This document shows, one piece after another, positions 40,888-50,052 of a DNA stretch of 64,000 nucleotides. Origin of the DNA: Limnohabitans sp. B9-3 (lineage in GTDB: Bacteria; Pseudomonadota; Gammaproteobacteria; Burkholderiales; Burkholderiaceae_C); the NCBI RefSeq assembly GCF_002778325.1, contig NZ_NESI01000010.1:79825-143824 (forward strand). Reading direction: 5' to 3'. The notes beneath the pieces were generated by a model that was not told where the DNA came from, searched no databases, and was given only the letters and a program-made list of their open reading frames with translations. Made by a program: the position numbers and the translations under genes. The number at the start of each line of letters is the position of its first letter. Within the stretch, counting starts at the first letter, position 1.

Positions 40888-42537
40888 ATGACCTCCTCCT
40901 CTTCTTTCTCCGAACGCAGCCGCACTTGGGCGCTGTGTGTGTTGCCGTTGCTGTTGCTGGTCTTGGCCGCCTTGCGCCCTTTGGCCTTGCCCGATGAGGG
41001 GCGTTATGCGGAGGTAGGTCGATGGATGTTGATGAGTGGCGACTGGCTGACCCCACGCTTGGACGGTATTCCTTTCTTTCATAAACCCCCCTTGCTGCAT
41101 TGGTTAGAAGCCAGCGCCATGGCGGTTTTGGGCGTCACGCCTTGGGCGTCACGCCTGGTCGTAGCGTTGCATGTTTTCTTGATGTGGGCTTTGCTGTGGG
41201 CCTGTGCGCGCCACATCGCAGGCTTGGCAGTGGCCAACCGCGCGGCTTGGATGCTGGGCAGCAGCTTGGCGTTTTTGATGGGCGGCCAATACGTGAACCA
41301 CGACATGATGGTCGCCACGTGGATGGGCGTGGGCATTTGGTGTTTTGCCCGGGCCCTGATGCATGCGGATGGCGTGCACGCGGGTTGGGCACGCGCGGGT
41401 TTCATCGCCTGCGCGTTGGCCGTCTTGAGCAAAGGCTTGATCGGTTTGTTGCTCCCCGGTTTTGTGCTGTGCCTCTGGGTGACGTGGACGTGGCAATGGC
41501 GCAAAGTGTGGGCCCTGCCTTGGTTCAGTGGCGTGCTGTTGTTTGCGGCCGTGGCCTTGCCGTGGTTTGTGTTGGCGGCGCGTGAGCATCCAGACATGCT
41601 GGCCTATATGTTTGGCAAGCATCAGTTTGGCCGATACACCGCCACCACCTTCAACAACGCCAGACCTTGGTGGTTTTATGGCCTAGCCGTGACGGTGTTG
41701 ATGTTTCCGTGGGTGTTTTTGGTGTTGGCCAGCGCTTGGCGCAGTTTGCGCCACAGGCTGACCGCGCTGAACGTGGGCGCCGATGTGGGTGTGGGTGCGG
41801 ACCCGCGTTGGACCGCACTGTGCTGGATTTGGCTGATCGCCATTTTGGGATTTTTCTCCATCCCCAACTCCAAACTCATTGGCTACGCCTTGCCCGTCGT
41901 GCCCCCGCTGGCGCTGCTCGCGGCGCTGTGGTGGCAGCGTCATGTGACGCCGCGCGCTTGGGGTGAGCGTGTGTTTGCCATCGTTGTGGGTCTCAATGTG
42001 GCGCTAGCGGTAGGCGGGCATGTGGCTGCTGAGCGCTTCACCCAAAAGCACAGCAGCATGGATGTGGCCGCTGTGCTCGCGTGCCAAGCGCGTCCTTCAG
42101 ACGTGGTGGCCGCGGTGGACGAGTACCCCTACGATTTGCCGTTCTACGCGCAAGTCACTCGCCCGCTGGAAGTCATCCAAGACTGGGACACCTTGCGCCA
42201 GACCTCAGGCGACAACTGGCGCCGTGAGCTGTTTGAAGGCGCCGATTTTGATGCGCAAGCCGGGCGCAGTTTGGTGCCGTTGACGCGCTTGGAGAGCTTG
42301 AAGCAAACTCCGCGCGCTTGGGTCGTAGCACCCAACACGTCAGGTACGCTGACTGCGCAGAACCACGCAGGATTTGAGTTGGTGTTTGCGGGTCGCGCTT
42401 GGAATCTGTACCAATCCAATGCAGTGGCCTCAGGTGCGTCGGCCTCAACTTCGTCTGCGTCAAGCGCGTCTGCGAAAAGCCCAGAAGCGGCTGAGCAAAA
42501 AGGTCTGCGCGGATGCAAAGATCAAGGCAAAAAATAA
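40888..42537 (+). CDS. ArnT-like glycosyltransferase (GT83/PMT family)
   Basis: A 549-residue multi-helix inner-membrane protein. The catalytic loop motif DEGRYAE is at residues 36-42 and the following WLTPRLDGIPFFHKPPL segment is the family's periplasmic signature. ArnT relatives move a sugar from undecaprenyl phosphate to lipid A phosphates. The last 40 or so residues are a Ser/Ala-rich tail followed by Lys-rich residues; this stretch overlaps the convergent gtrA-like gene by 78 bases and is probably an extension rather than part of the fold. It lies 36 bases after the deacetylase gene. Confidence 0.87.
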   Translation: MTSSSSFSERSRTWALCVLPLLLLVLAALRPLALPDEGRYAEVGRWMLMSGDWLTPRLDGIPFFHKPPLLHWLEASAMAVLGVTPWASRLVVALHVFLMWALLWACARHIAGLAVANRAAWMLGSSLAFLMGGQYVNHDMMVATWMGVGIWCFARALMHADGVHAGWARAGFIACALAVLSKGLIGLLLPGFVLCLWVTWTWQWRKVWALPWFSGVLLFAAVALPWFVLAAREHPDMLAYMFGKHQFGRYTATTFNNARPWWFYGLAVTVLMFPWVFLVLASAWRSLRHRLTALNVGADVGVGADPRWTALCWIWLIAILGFFSIPNSKLIGYALPVVPPLALLAALWWQRHVTPRAWGERVFAIVVGLNVALAVGGHVAAERFTQKHSSMDVAAVLACQARPSDVVAAVDEYPYDLPFYAQVTRPLEVIQDWDTLRQTSGDNWRRELFEGADFDAQAGRSLVPLTRLESLKQTPRAWVVAPNTSGTLTAQNHAGFELVFAGRAWNLYQSNAVASGASASTSSASSASAKSPEAAEQKGLRGCKDQGKK

Positions 42538-42831
42538 AGCCAGCCAATCTGGCAAAGCCAAGCCGCGCAGCAGCGCCACAAACATGAGTTCGTTGGCGAC
42601 AAAGCCCGCCAGCGCGGTCGCCGCAAAGCGACGCAGGCTTTGCCAAAAGCTGGTGTCTGCGTCTTGAAAACTCAAGCGCCGATGGCCTGCAAAGCTCACC
42701 ACAAACGCCACGCAAAAGCCTGCGGCATTGGCCAACTCGGGCAGTAGATGGGCTTTGGTCAGCTCAAACACCCCCATGTGGGTGGCCGCTGCGGCGCTGC
42801 CCACCACCAAAAACCAAAAACCACTGTTCAT
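42460..42831 (-). CDS. GtrA-family membrane protein
   Basis: A 123-residue protein with four hydrophobic helices, the GtrA/DPMS-associated fold thought to flip polyprenyl-phosphate sugars across the inner membrane. The C-terminal FLLSRFWAFRRR is a family trait. The ATG giving MNSGFWFLVVG was chosen; an in-frame TTG 27 bases upstream would overlap the GT2 gene. It follows the GT2 gene on the same strand with 4 bases between and overlaps the tail of the convergent GT83 gene. Confidence 0.85.
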   Translation of the reverse strand: MNSGFWFLVVGSAAAATHMGVFELTKAHLLPELANAAGFCVAFVVSFAGHRRLSFQDADTSFWQSLRRFAATALAGFVANELMFVALLRGLALPDWLALFFALIFASAQTFLLSRFWAFRRRA

Positions 42832-42835
42832 GGGC

Positions 42836-43891
42836 TTAGATCGGGTGTTCGTTGTCAAACTGAGCCATCGAAGGCGCTGGCGCTTTGACGGGCGCCAAGG
42901 CCAAGCCAGAACCCCAGTGGTGGCTCACCAAATACATGGGCCGCTGCTTGACCTCTTCGTAAATACGTCCCACGTACTCGGCCAGCACGCCGATAGACAA
43001 CAACTGAATGCCACTGAAAAACATCATGCCCACCACCAGCGTGGCATAGCCAGGGACACTGATGCCCCACAAAAAATATTCGGCCACCACATAAGCACCG
43101 TAGCTCAAGGCAACCATGGCCAGCAGCAAGCCTGAAACCGTCAAAGCGCGCAGCGGCGCAATGGAGAACGCCAACACGCCCGTCAAGGCCAAGGCAAACG
43201 ACCCACGCAAGCCAAAACTGCTTTCGCCCGCGGCGCGGGGCAGCGGTTCGTAGTCAATGGCCGTGCTGGCAAAGCCGACCCAGGCGTAAAGGCCTTTCAT
43301 GAACCGGTTGCGCTCGGGCAATTGTTTCAGCGCATCCACCACGCGGCGGTCCATCAAGCGAAAGTCGCCCGCGTGAGCAGGAATCTTCACGCGGTTGCCC
43401 ATGTTGATGAGCTTGTAAAACATGCCCGTCAGCCCTGCGTGCAAGGCCGATTGGTCGTCGCGCGTGCGGCGAATGGCGTACACCACGTCCGATCCTTCAC
43501 GCCAGCGTTTGACCATCTCTGCCACCAGAGAAATGGGGTGCTGGCCATCAGAGTCCATCAGCACCACCACCTCGCCGCGCGCAGCGTCAATGCCGGCGGT
43601 CAGCGCAGCTTCTTTGCCAAAGTTACGTGACAGGTTGATGCCCACCACCTCGCGGTGCGCTTCGCACAAGGCTTGGATGACCTGTGCCGTGTCGTCACGA
43701 CTACCGTCGTTGATGAGCACGATTTCCACCTGCGAACCCAGCGCCTGCAAGGCTTGCAGCACCTGTGGCACCAAGGTGCCCAGGTTCTTGCCCTCGTTGT
43801 AGGCGGGCATGACGCACGACAGGGTGGGGGTGTATTGGAAACGGTCGATGGGTGTGAGGGTGTGGGCGTCGCGCATAGTGGGGTAGATCAT
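42836..43891 (-). CDS. GT2 glycosyltransferase, GtrB/ArnC/dolichyl-phosphate-sugar synthase type
   Basis: About 351 residues: a GT-A domain with CVMPAYNEGKN at the nucleotide site, VLINDGSRDDT, and DSDGQHP as the DxD metal site, then RFMKGLYAWVG and two C-terminal membrane helices. This is the layout of enzymes that load a sugar on undecaprenyl phosphate. With the adjacent GtrA-like, GT83 and YdjC-type genes it forms a plausible sugar-transfer pathway. Start at the ATG giving MIYPTMRD; a second ATG 15 bases in is equally possible. Divergent from argS. Confidence 0.9.
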   Translation of the reverse strand: MIYPTMRDAHTLTPIDRFQYTPTLSCVMPAYNEGKNLGTLVPQVLQALQALGSQVEIVLINDGSRDDTAQVIQALCEAHREVVGINLSRNFGKEAALTAGIDAARGEVVVLMDSDGQHPISLVAEMVKRWREGSDVVYAIRRTRDDQSALHAGLTGMFYKLINMGNRVKIPAHAGDFRLMDRRVVDALKQLPERNRFMKGLYAWVGFASTAIDYEPLPRAAGESSFGLRGSFALALTGVLAFSIAPLRALTVSGLLLAMVALSYGAYVVAEYFLWGISVPGYATLVVGMMFFSGIQLLSIGVLAEYVGRIYEEVKQRPMYLVSHHWGSGLALAPVKAPAPSMAQFDNEHPI

Positions 43892-43946
43892 GCCAAAAAA
43901 TAAGGCGTGCCCCTTGAAAGTGAGGGCCGCCCCGTAAAATCTAGCC

Positions 43947-45656
43947 ATGCTCCAAGTTAAACAAGAATTGCTGGCCGCCCTGAGCCAAGCCCTCGACGGT
44001 TTGTTGCCCGGTTCCGGCAACAAAGCCGCTTTTGAATCTCCTAAGGTCCCCGCGCATGGCGACTACGCCATCACCGCGGCCATGCAGCTGGCCAAACCCC
44101 TCAAGCTCAACCCACGTCAGCTCGGCGAACAACTGCGCGACGCGCTGTTGGCGGCGCCCGTTTACCAACAGTGGGTGCAAGACATCGAGATCGCCGGTCC
44201 CGGCTTCATCAACATCCGCTTGAAGCCCGCTGCCAAGCAACAAATCGTGCGTGAGGTGTTGGCCGCCAAAGATTGTTTTGGATTCCAAGCCGACAACGGC
44301 CAACGCGTGTTGGTCGAGTTTGTGTCTGCCAACCCTACCGGCCCGTTGCACGTAGGCCACGGTCGCCAAGCCGCGCTGGGCGACGCGATTTGTAATTTGT
44401 TTGCCACGCAAGGCTTCAACGTCTATCGCGAGTTTTATTACAACGACGCGGGTGTGCAAATCAACACTTTGGCCAAGAGCACGCACTTCCGCGCCCAAGG
44501 CATCAAGCCTGGCGACGCCAGCTGGGCCGTGGACCCTGAGAACCCAGAGAGCAAAGCGTTTTACAACGGCGACTACATCCAAGACATCGCCACCGATTTC
44601 TTGGCGGGCAAAACCGTCAAGTCCGACGACCGCGAATTCACCGCCAGCGGCGATGTGAACGATGTGGACGGCATGCGCGAGTTCGCTGTGGCCTATTTGC
44701 GCCACGAGCAAGACCTCGACTTGAAAGCCTTTGACGTCAAGTTCGACAACTATTACCTCGAGAGCAGCCTCTACACCAGCGGCAAAGTAGCCGATGCGGT
44801 GGGCCGCTTGCAATCAGCTGGCAAAACCTACGAACAAGACGGTGCGTTGTGGCTCAAGTCCACCGACTACGGCGACGACAAAGACCGTGTGATGAAAAAG
44901 ACAGACGGCACGTACACCTACTTTGTGCCCGACGTGGCGTACCACATCACCAAGTGGGAGCGTGGTTTCACCAAGGTGGTGAACATCCAAGGCACAGACC
45001 ACCACGGCACCATCGCCCGCGTGCGCGCTGGCTTGCAAGCCGCCAATGTGGGCATCCCCGAGGGCTACCCCGATTACGTGTTGCACACCATGGTGCGCGT
45101 GATGCGCGGCGGTGAAGAGGTGAAAATTTCTAAGCGAGCCGGCAGCTACGTGACCTTGCGCGACTTGATCGAGTGGACCAGCAAAGACGCGGTGCGCTTC
45201 TTCTTGCTGAGCCGCAAGCCTGATACCGAGTACACCTTCGATGTGGACTTGGCTGTGCAAAAGAACAACGACAACCCCGTGTACTACGTGCAATACGCAC
45301 ACGCCCGCATTTGCTCAGTGCTGCGCGCCTGGGCCGACAAAGACGGCGGCGATGTCGCCTCTTTGCAAGGGGTGGATTTGTCAGCGCTGGAAAGCCCGCA
45401 AGCCCAAGCCCTCATGTTGCAACTGGCCAAGTACCCCGCCATGCTGAGCGCCGCATCGGCCGACTTTGCGCCGCACGATGTGACCTTCTACTTGCGCGAC
45501 CTCGCGGCCAGTTACCACAGCTACTACGATGCCGAGCGCATCTTGGTCGATGACAAAGCGGTGAAGAAAGCGCGCTTGGCACTGGTGGCAGCGACTGCAC
45601 AGGTGCTGCACAATGGTTTGGCGGTGTTGGGCGTGTCTGCCCCCGCCAGCATGTAA
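43947..45656 (+). CDS. argS: Arginyl-tRNA synthetase
   Basis: A 569-residue class I synthetase charging tRNA-Arg. The HIGH-type motif is HVGH in [16 protein letters not shown]; the N-terminal additional domain and the anticodon-binding C-terminal domain ([14 protein letters not shown] onward) are complete. As usual for ArgS there is no canonical KMSKS. It is followed after 18 bases by the SPOR-domain gene and then a DsbA-like gene, a conserved beta-proteobacterial order. Confidence 0.97.
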   Translation: MLQVKQELLAALSQALDGLLPGSGNKAAFESPKVPAHGDYAITAAMQLAKPLKLNPRQLGEQLRDALLAAPVYQQWVQDIEIAGPGFINIRLKPAAKQQIVREVLAAKDCFGFQADNGQRVLVEFVSANPTGPLHVGHGRQAALGDAICNLFATQGFNVYREFYYNDAGVQINTLAKSTHFRAQGIKPGDASWAVDPENPESKAFYNGDYIQDIATDFLAGKTVKSDDREFTASGDVNDVDGMREFAVAYLRHEQDLDLKAFDVKFDNYYLESSLYTSGKVADAVGRLQSAGKTYEQDGALWLKSTDYGDDKDRVMKKTDGTYTYFVPDVAYHITKWERGFTKVVNIQGTDHHGTIARVRAGLQAANVGIPEGYPDYVLHTMVRVMRGGEEVKISKRAGSYVTLRDLIEWTSKDAVRFFLLSRKPDTEYTFDVDLAVQKNNDNPVYYVQYAHARICSVLRAWADKDGGDVASLQGVDLSALESPQAQALMLQLAKYPAMLSAASADFAPHDVTFYLRDLAASYHSYYDAERILVDDKAVKKARLALVAATAQVLHNGLAVLGVSAPASM

Positions 45657-45674
45657 CTCTGTCTTCGGAGACCT

Positions 45675-46349
45675 ATGTCAATCGTGAATCAACAACGCGG
45701 CGGAACCTTGGTGGGTTTCATCATGGGCTTGGTCGTGGGCATGACCGTGGCCTTGGGCGTGGCTGTCTACGTGACCAAGGTGCCCATTCCTTTCATGAAC
45801 AAGGGCATGACCCGCTCGGCGGACCAAGATGCTGCCGAAGAGAAGAAAAACAAAGATTGGGACCCCAACGCCCCGCTTTACGGCAAGAATCCCGCCAAGC
45901 CTGCTGACAAGGCTGACGTTGTGCCAGAAGCCCCCAAATCCGATGCCAAGCCGGAGGCCAAGCCTGACGTGAAGCCTGCAGAGTCCAAGCCTGATGCTGC
46001 CGTCAAAGTGAATCCCAAAAGTGCTGATCCTTTGGGCGATTTGGCCAAAGCCAAAGCCGACCTGCAAGCCGTCGAGCCCAAGCCGGGCCCTGCTCCCATG
46101 CCTGTGGCAGCGGACCCTTTTATTTACTTTGTGCAAGCCGGCGCTTATCGCACCCCTGAAGAGGCCGATGCACAAAGGGCCAAAATGGGTTTGCTGGGGC
46201 TGGATGCCAAGGTCAGCGAACGTGACCAAGGCGGCCGCACCGTGTACCGTGTTCGCGTGGGGCCTTTGGACAAGGCCGATGCAGAACGCGTGCGTGCCAA
46301 GCTCGAAGCCGCGCACCTCGACTCCGCCATGGTGCGGGTGCAACGTTAA
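45675..46349 (+). CDS. SPOR-domain protein (FtsN-like)
   Basis: A 224-residue protein: short cytosolic start, one membrane helix (about residues 12-35), a long Lys/Pro/Ala/Asp-rich periplasmic linker with degenerate repeats, and a C-terminal SPOR domain starting near FIYFVQAGAYRTPEEADAQ. SPOR domains bind denuded peptidoglycan at the division site; the layout is that of FtsN, and beta-proteobacterial FtsN-like genes often sit after argS. The exact division role is inferred. Confidence 0.87.
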   Translation: MSIVNQQRGGTLVGFIMGLVVGMTVALGVAVYVTKVPIPFMNKGMTRSADQDAAEEKKNKDWDPNAPLYGKNPAKPADKADVVPEAPKSDAKPEAKPDVKPAESKPDAAVKVNPKSADPLGDLAKAKADLQAVEPKPGPAPMPVAADPFIYFVQAGAYRTPEEADAQRAKMGLLGLDAKVSERDQGGRTVYRVRVGPLDKADAERVRAKLEAAHLDSAMVRVQR

Positions 46350-46370
46350 ATTTTCCTTTGAGGGTGACTT

Positions 46371-47021
46371 ATGAAACGTCGTGATTTTTCTTTAACCGCC
46401 ATCTCCATGGCCGGTTTGCCGTTATGGGCGCAAGCCCAAGGCCCCGCTGCCGGTAAAAAGCCGGAAGAAGGCATTGAGTACGTCACCTTGGACAAACGTG
46501 TGCCCACCGAAGTGGACGCCGGCAAGATTGAGGTGATCGAGTTCTTTTGGTACAGCTGCCCGCACTGCAACGCGTTCGAACCGCGCTTTGCGTCTTGGAT
46601 CAAGGCCTTGCCCAAAGACGTGGTGGTCAAACGCGTGCCGGTGCGTTTCCGCGATGACTTTGAAGCCCAGCAGCGCGCCTACTACGTGTTTGAGTCTTTA
46701 GGTTTGATCGATACGATGCATGGCAAGCTGTTTCACGCCATTCACACCGAGCGCCAGACGCTCAACACGGGCGCCGCGTTGGCCGCTTGGGCGGGCAAAA
46801 ACGGCATGACCGAGCAAAAATTCAGCGAAACCTTCAACAGCTTTGGCGTGGCGACCAAGGCGCGCCGCGCTACCCAGCTGCAAGAGGCATTCAAGGTGCA
46901 AGGTGTGCCTGCATTGGGTATTGCGGGGCGCTTTTATACCGATGGCTCGCTGGCTGGCAGCATGGATCGCGCCGTTCAAGTGACCGACTTCTTGCTGAGC
47001 GAAGTGCGTCGCGGACGCTGA
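46371..47021 (+). CDS. dsbA: Thiol:disulfide interchange protein, DsbA-like
   Basis: A 216-residue periplasmic thioredoxin-fold protein. The redox motif CPHC is at residues 63-66 and the cis-Pro segment is GVPALG. It introduces disulfides in exported proteins, as DsbA or DsbL. The signal peptide has an RRDFS motif after the start (MKRRDFSL), which resembles a Tat signal, though the short hydrophobic part ending AQAQ would also suit Sec export. It follows the SPOR gene by 21 bases. Confidence 0.9.
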   Translation: MKRRDFSLTAISMAGLPLWAQAQGPAAGKKPEEGIEYVTLDKRVPTEVDAGKIEVIEFFWYSCPHCNAFEPRFASWIKALPKDVVVKRVPVRFRDDFEAQQRAYYVFESLGLIDTMHGKLFHAIHTERQTLNTGAALAAWAGKNGMTEQKFSETFNSFGVATKARRATQLQEAFKVQGVPALGIAGRFYTDGSLAGSMDRAVQVTDFLLSEVRRGR

Positions 47022-47128
47022 CCCCTACACTGACCCCAATGGCCACCCCGTTGGCCTGAAAGAGACCCATGGTGTGATCTGGGGCATGGTTAGAATCATC
47101 CTCAGTTAAATACAGCAATATTCGTGCC

Positions 47129-47689
47129 TTGAACTCTCCCCTTTCTTTGTTGATGGTCTTGCTGGTGGCATTGGCCCCAGCCGCGGTGTGGGCCGAAAAA
47201 GCTGACCGCGACAAGCCCATGAACATCGAGGCTGACAACTTGGTGCACGATGAGCTCAAGCAAATCAGCGTGTTCACAGGGCGTGCCGTGTTGACCAAAG
47301 GCACCATGATTCTGCGTGGTTCACGCATTGAAATCCGCCAAGACCCAGATGGCTATCAATTTGGCATCATCCTGCCCGAGCCCAATCAACGCGCTTTTTT
47401 TCGTCAAAAACGTGAGGGTGTGGATGAGTTCATGGAAGGTGAAGGCCTGCGCATCGAGTACGACGGCCGGATTGACCGCATCAAGTTGATCGACCAAGCC
47501 GAGGTGCGTCGCTACCGAGGCGCTGCGCTGGCTGACCAGATGACCGGCAAGCTCATCACCTATGACAACTTGACCGATGTGTTTGCCATCGATGGTCAGC
47601 GCACGGAAGAGGGTGGCAAATCCTCTGGCGGCCGTGTGCGTGTGATTTTGGCACCGCGCAACAAAACTTTGGACGCCGATAAAAAGTGA
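47129..47689 (+). CDS. lptA: LPS transport periplasmic protein LptA
   Basis: A 186-residue protein with a signal peptide cleaved after about residue 22 (VWA-EKADRD) and the OstA/LptA beta-jellyroll domain starting [14 protein letters not shown]. It bridges the periplasm for LPS export. The start is a TTG; no good ATG is available. A TAGAAT box at 47091-47096 could be its -10 element. lptC and kdsC, which usually precede it, are not here. The stop overlaps the lptB GTG by 4 bases. Confidence 0.93.
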   Translation: MNSPLSLLMVLLVALAPAAVWAEKADRDKPMNIEADNLVHDELKQISVFTGRAVLTKGTMILRGSRIEIRQDPDGYQFGIILPEPNQRAFFRQKREGVDEFMEGEGLRIEYDGRIDRIKLIDQAEVRRYRGAALADQMTGKLITYDNLTDVFAIDGQRTEEGGKSSGGRVRVILAPRNKTLDADKK

Positions 47690-48468
47690 TCGTTCCCCTG
47701 TCTCCCGCCACACCAACGCCTGCTGCTGTGAGCCGTCTGGAAGCGCTTCACTTGCAAAAGTCGTATGGCAGCCGTAAGGTGGTGCACGACGTGTCGATTG
47801 CGGTGAACAAGGGCGAAGTGGTGGGTTTGTTAGGCCCCAACGGTGCCGGTAAAACCACCTCGTTCTACATGATTGTGGGCTTGGTGCGCGCCGATGGCGG
47901 CACCATCACCATTGACGGCCAGCCCGTCACGCATTTGCCGATTCACCGCCGCTCGCGTTTGGGGCTTAGCTACTTGCCGCAAGAAGCGTCGATTTTTCGC
48001 AAGCTGAATGTGGAAGACAACGTGCGCGCCGTGTTGGAGTTGCAGCGTGACGACCACGGTCAATCGCTGAGCCACGACGAGATTGAAAAGCGGTTGACGT
48101 CGTTGTTGCAAGAGCTGCGCGTGGAGCACTTGCGTGCATCGCCATCGATGGCCTTGTCGGGCGGTGAGCGGCGACGCGTCGAGATTGCGCGTGCCTTGGC
48201 CACCAACCCACGTTTCATTTTGTTGGATGAGCCGTTTGCGGGCATTGACCCGATTGCCGTGATCGAGATTCAACGCATCATTGGGTTTTTGAAAGCGCGT
48301 GGCATGGGCGTGCTCATCACCGACCACAACGTGCGCGAGACCTTGGGCATTTGCGACAACGCTTGCATCATCAGCGATGGCCGCGTGCTGGCGCAAGGCA
48401 CACCGACCGAGATCGTCGAAAACGCCGACGTGCGACGCGTGTATCTCGGCGAACACTTCCGAATGTGA
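47686..48468 (+). CDS. lptB: LPS export ABC transporter ATPase LptB
   Basis: A 260-residue ABC ATPase: Walker [10 protein letters not shown], signature [15 protein letters not shown], Walker [14 protein letters not shown], switch His in TDHNVRET. It powers extraction of LPS from the inner membrane with LptF/G/C. The GTG start overlaps the lptA stop; the first 18 or so residues are a variable extension. rpoN starts 4 bases after its stop. Confidence 0.96.
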   Translation: MIVPLSPATPTPAAVSRLEALHLQKSYGSRKVVHDVSIAVNKGEVVGLLGPNGAGKTTSFYMIVGLVRADGGTITIDGQPVTHLPIHRRSRLGLSYLPQEASIFRKLNVEDNVRAVLELQRDDHGQSLSHDEIEKRLTSLLQELRVEHLRASPSMALSGGERRRVEIARALATNPRFILLDEPFAGIDPIAVIEIQRIIGFLKARGMGVLITDHNVRETLGICDNACIISDGRVLAQGTPTEIVENADVRRVYLGEHFRM

Positions 48469-48472
48469 TGGC

Positions 48473-50044
48473 ATGAAACAAGGCTTATCACTCCGCGTTT
48501 CCCAGCATCTGGCGCTCACGCCTCAGTTGCAGCAGTCCATCCGACTGCTTCAACTGTCCACCCTGGAGTTGAGCCAAGAGATCGAGCAAATGCTCGACGA
48601 CAACCCCTTTCTCGACAAAGAGTTTGAAGAGGCGCCGCGTGAAGAGTTTGGCCTCGACAAGGCCGACGCACCCACGCGCGACGAAGAGGTCGAGTCTGTA
48701 CGCGAGGTGCCTTCGCTCGACGGCGGCATGTCCGAAATCACCGTCGACAACACAGCCAGCGACACCGAGCCCAGCGTGGACGGGATTGCCGAAAGCTGGG
48801 ATGGTGACGGCAGCGTGGAGTTTTCCGCCGACGACTCCGAGTGGGGCGGCGACGCACCCGCCAGCAAAAACAACAACACCGCCGACAGCGATGTGGCCGA
48901 CGCCACCGAGCTGGCGCGCAGCCAAGAATCGCTGACGTCCTTTTTGCACCGCCAAGCTTTGGCTCTGCGCCTAAGCGAGACCGATCGCGCCGCCCTGCGC
49001 TACTTGATCGAAAACCTCAACGACGACGGCTACCTCGAAGACAGTTTGCGCAGCTTGGCCGAAGGCTTGGGCGGCGACGACGAAGAGCAAATCGAAGAAC
49101 TCGAACATCGCTTCCAAGTGGCGCTGTCGTTGCTGCAAAGCCTAGAGCCCGTCGGTGTGGGCGCGCGCCATTTGGCTGAGTGCTTGACCTTGCAACTCAA
49201 GGCCATGGACGTGGTCAGCGAAGAAGCCACCAACGTGCGCGACGTGGCGTTGGCCATGTGCAAGCAGCCGCTGGAGATGTTGGCCAAACGCGATTTCAAA
49301 CGCTTGGCCGTGGCCGTGAACGACAGCGAGGCCACCGTGAAGTTGGCCATCGCCTTGATCGCCCGTTTGGAGCCCAAGCCCGGCCGTCGCTTTGCCGATG
49401 TGGAGCGCCATGTGGTGGTGCCCGACGTGTTGGTGACCCGCGTGGGCAAGTCCACCATCGCCCCCAAATTCCGCGTGGCCCTGAACCCCGATGTGATGCC
49501 GCGTTTGCGTGTGCACGACATTTACGCCAGCGCCTTGAAAGGCGGCAAGGGGGACAACCACGCCGGCTTGCAGCAGCGTTTGCAAGAAGCGCGTTGGTTC
49601 ATCAAAAACATTCAGCAGCGCTTTGACACCATCTTGCGCGTGAGCAATGCGATTGCCGAGCGCCAGAAAAACTTCTTCATCCACGGCGAACTCGCCATGC
49701 GCCCCATGGTGCTGCGCGAGATTGCCGAGGAGTTGGGGCTGCACGAGTCCACCATCAGCCGTGTGACCACCAACAAGTACATGAGCACGCCCTACGGCAC
49801 CTTTGAGCTGAAGTATTTCTTTGGCTCGGGGTTGGAAACCGACAGCGGCAACAACGCCTCCAGCACGGCGGTGCGTGCGTTGATCAAACAATTCGTAGCC
49901 AACGAAAACACCAAGAAGCCCCTGTCAGACAACCAACTGTCTGAGATGCTGAAAGAACAAGGCATTGAGTGCGCCCGCCGCACCGTGGCCAAGTACCGTG
50001 AGGCGCTACGCATTGCGCCAACCACTTTGCGCAAAGCGCTTTAA
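48473..50044 (+). CDS. rpoN: RNA polymerase sigma-54 factor
   Basis: A 523-residue sigma-54. Region I is glutamine- and leucine-rich (LTPQLQQSIRLLQLSTLELS); an acidic region II follows (about 45-150); the C-terminus holds the DNA-binding domains with the RpoN box ARRTVAKYREAL. It directs activator-dependent transcription from -24/-12 promoters. The start follows lptB by 4 bases. The hpf-ptsN-hprK genes that follow rpoN in many relatives are elsewhere in this window. Confidence 0.97.
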   Translation: MKQGLSLRVSQHLALTPQLQQSIRLLQLSTLELSQEIEQMLDDNPFLDKEFEEAPREEFGLDKADAPTRDEEVESVREVPSLDGGMSEITVDNTASDTEPSVDGIAESWDGDGSVEFSADDSEWGGDAPASKNNNTADSDVADATELARSQESLTSFLHRQALALRLSETDRAALRYLIENLNDDGYLEDSLRSLAEGLGGDDEEQIEELEHRFQVALSLLQSLEPVGVGARHLAECLTLQLKAMDVVSEEATNVRDVALAMCKQPLEMLAKRDFKRLAVAVNDSEATVKLAIALIARLEPKPGRRFADVERHVVVPDVLVTRVGKSTIAPKFRVALNPDVMPRLRVHDIYASALKGGKGDNHAGLQQRLQEARWFIKNIQQRFDTILRVSNAIAERQKNFFIHGELAMRPMVLREIAEELGLHESTISRVTTNKYMSTPYGTFELKYFFGSGLETDSGNNASSTAVRALIKQFVANENTKKPLSDNQLSEMLKEQGIECARRTVAKYREALRIAPTTLRKAL

Positions 50045-50052
50045 AGACATTT

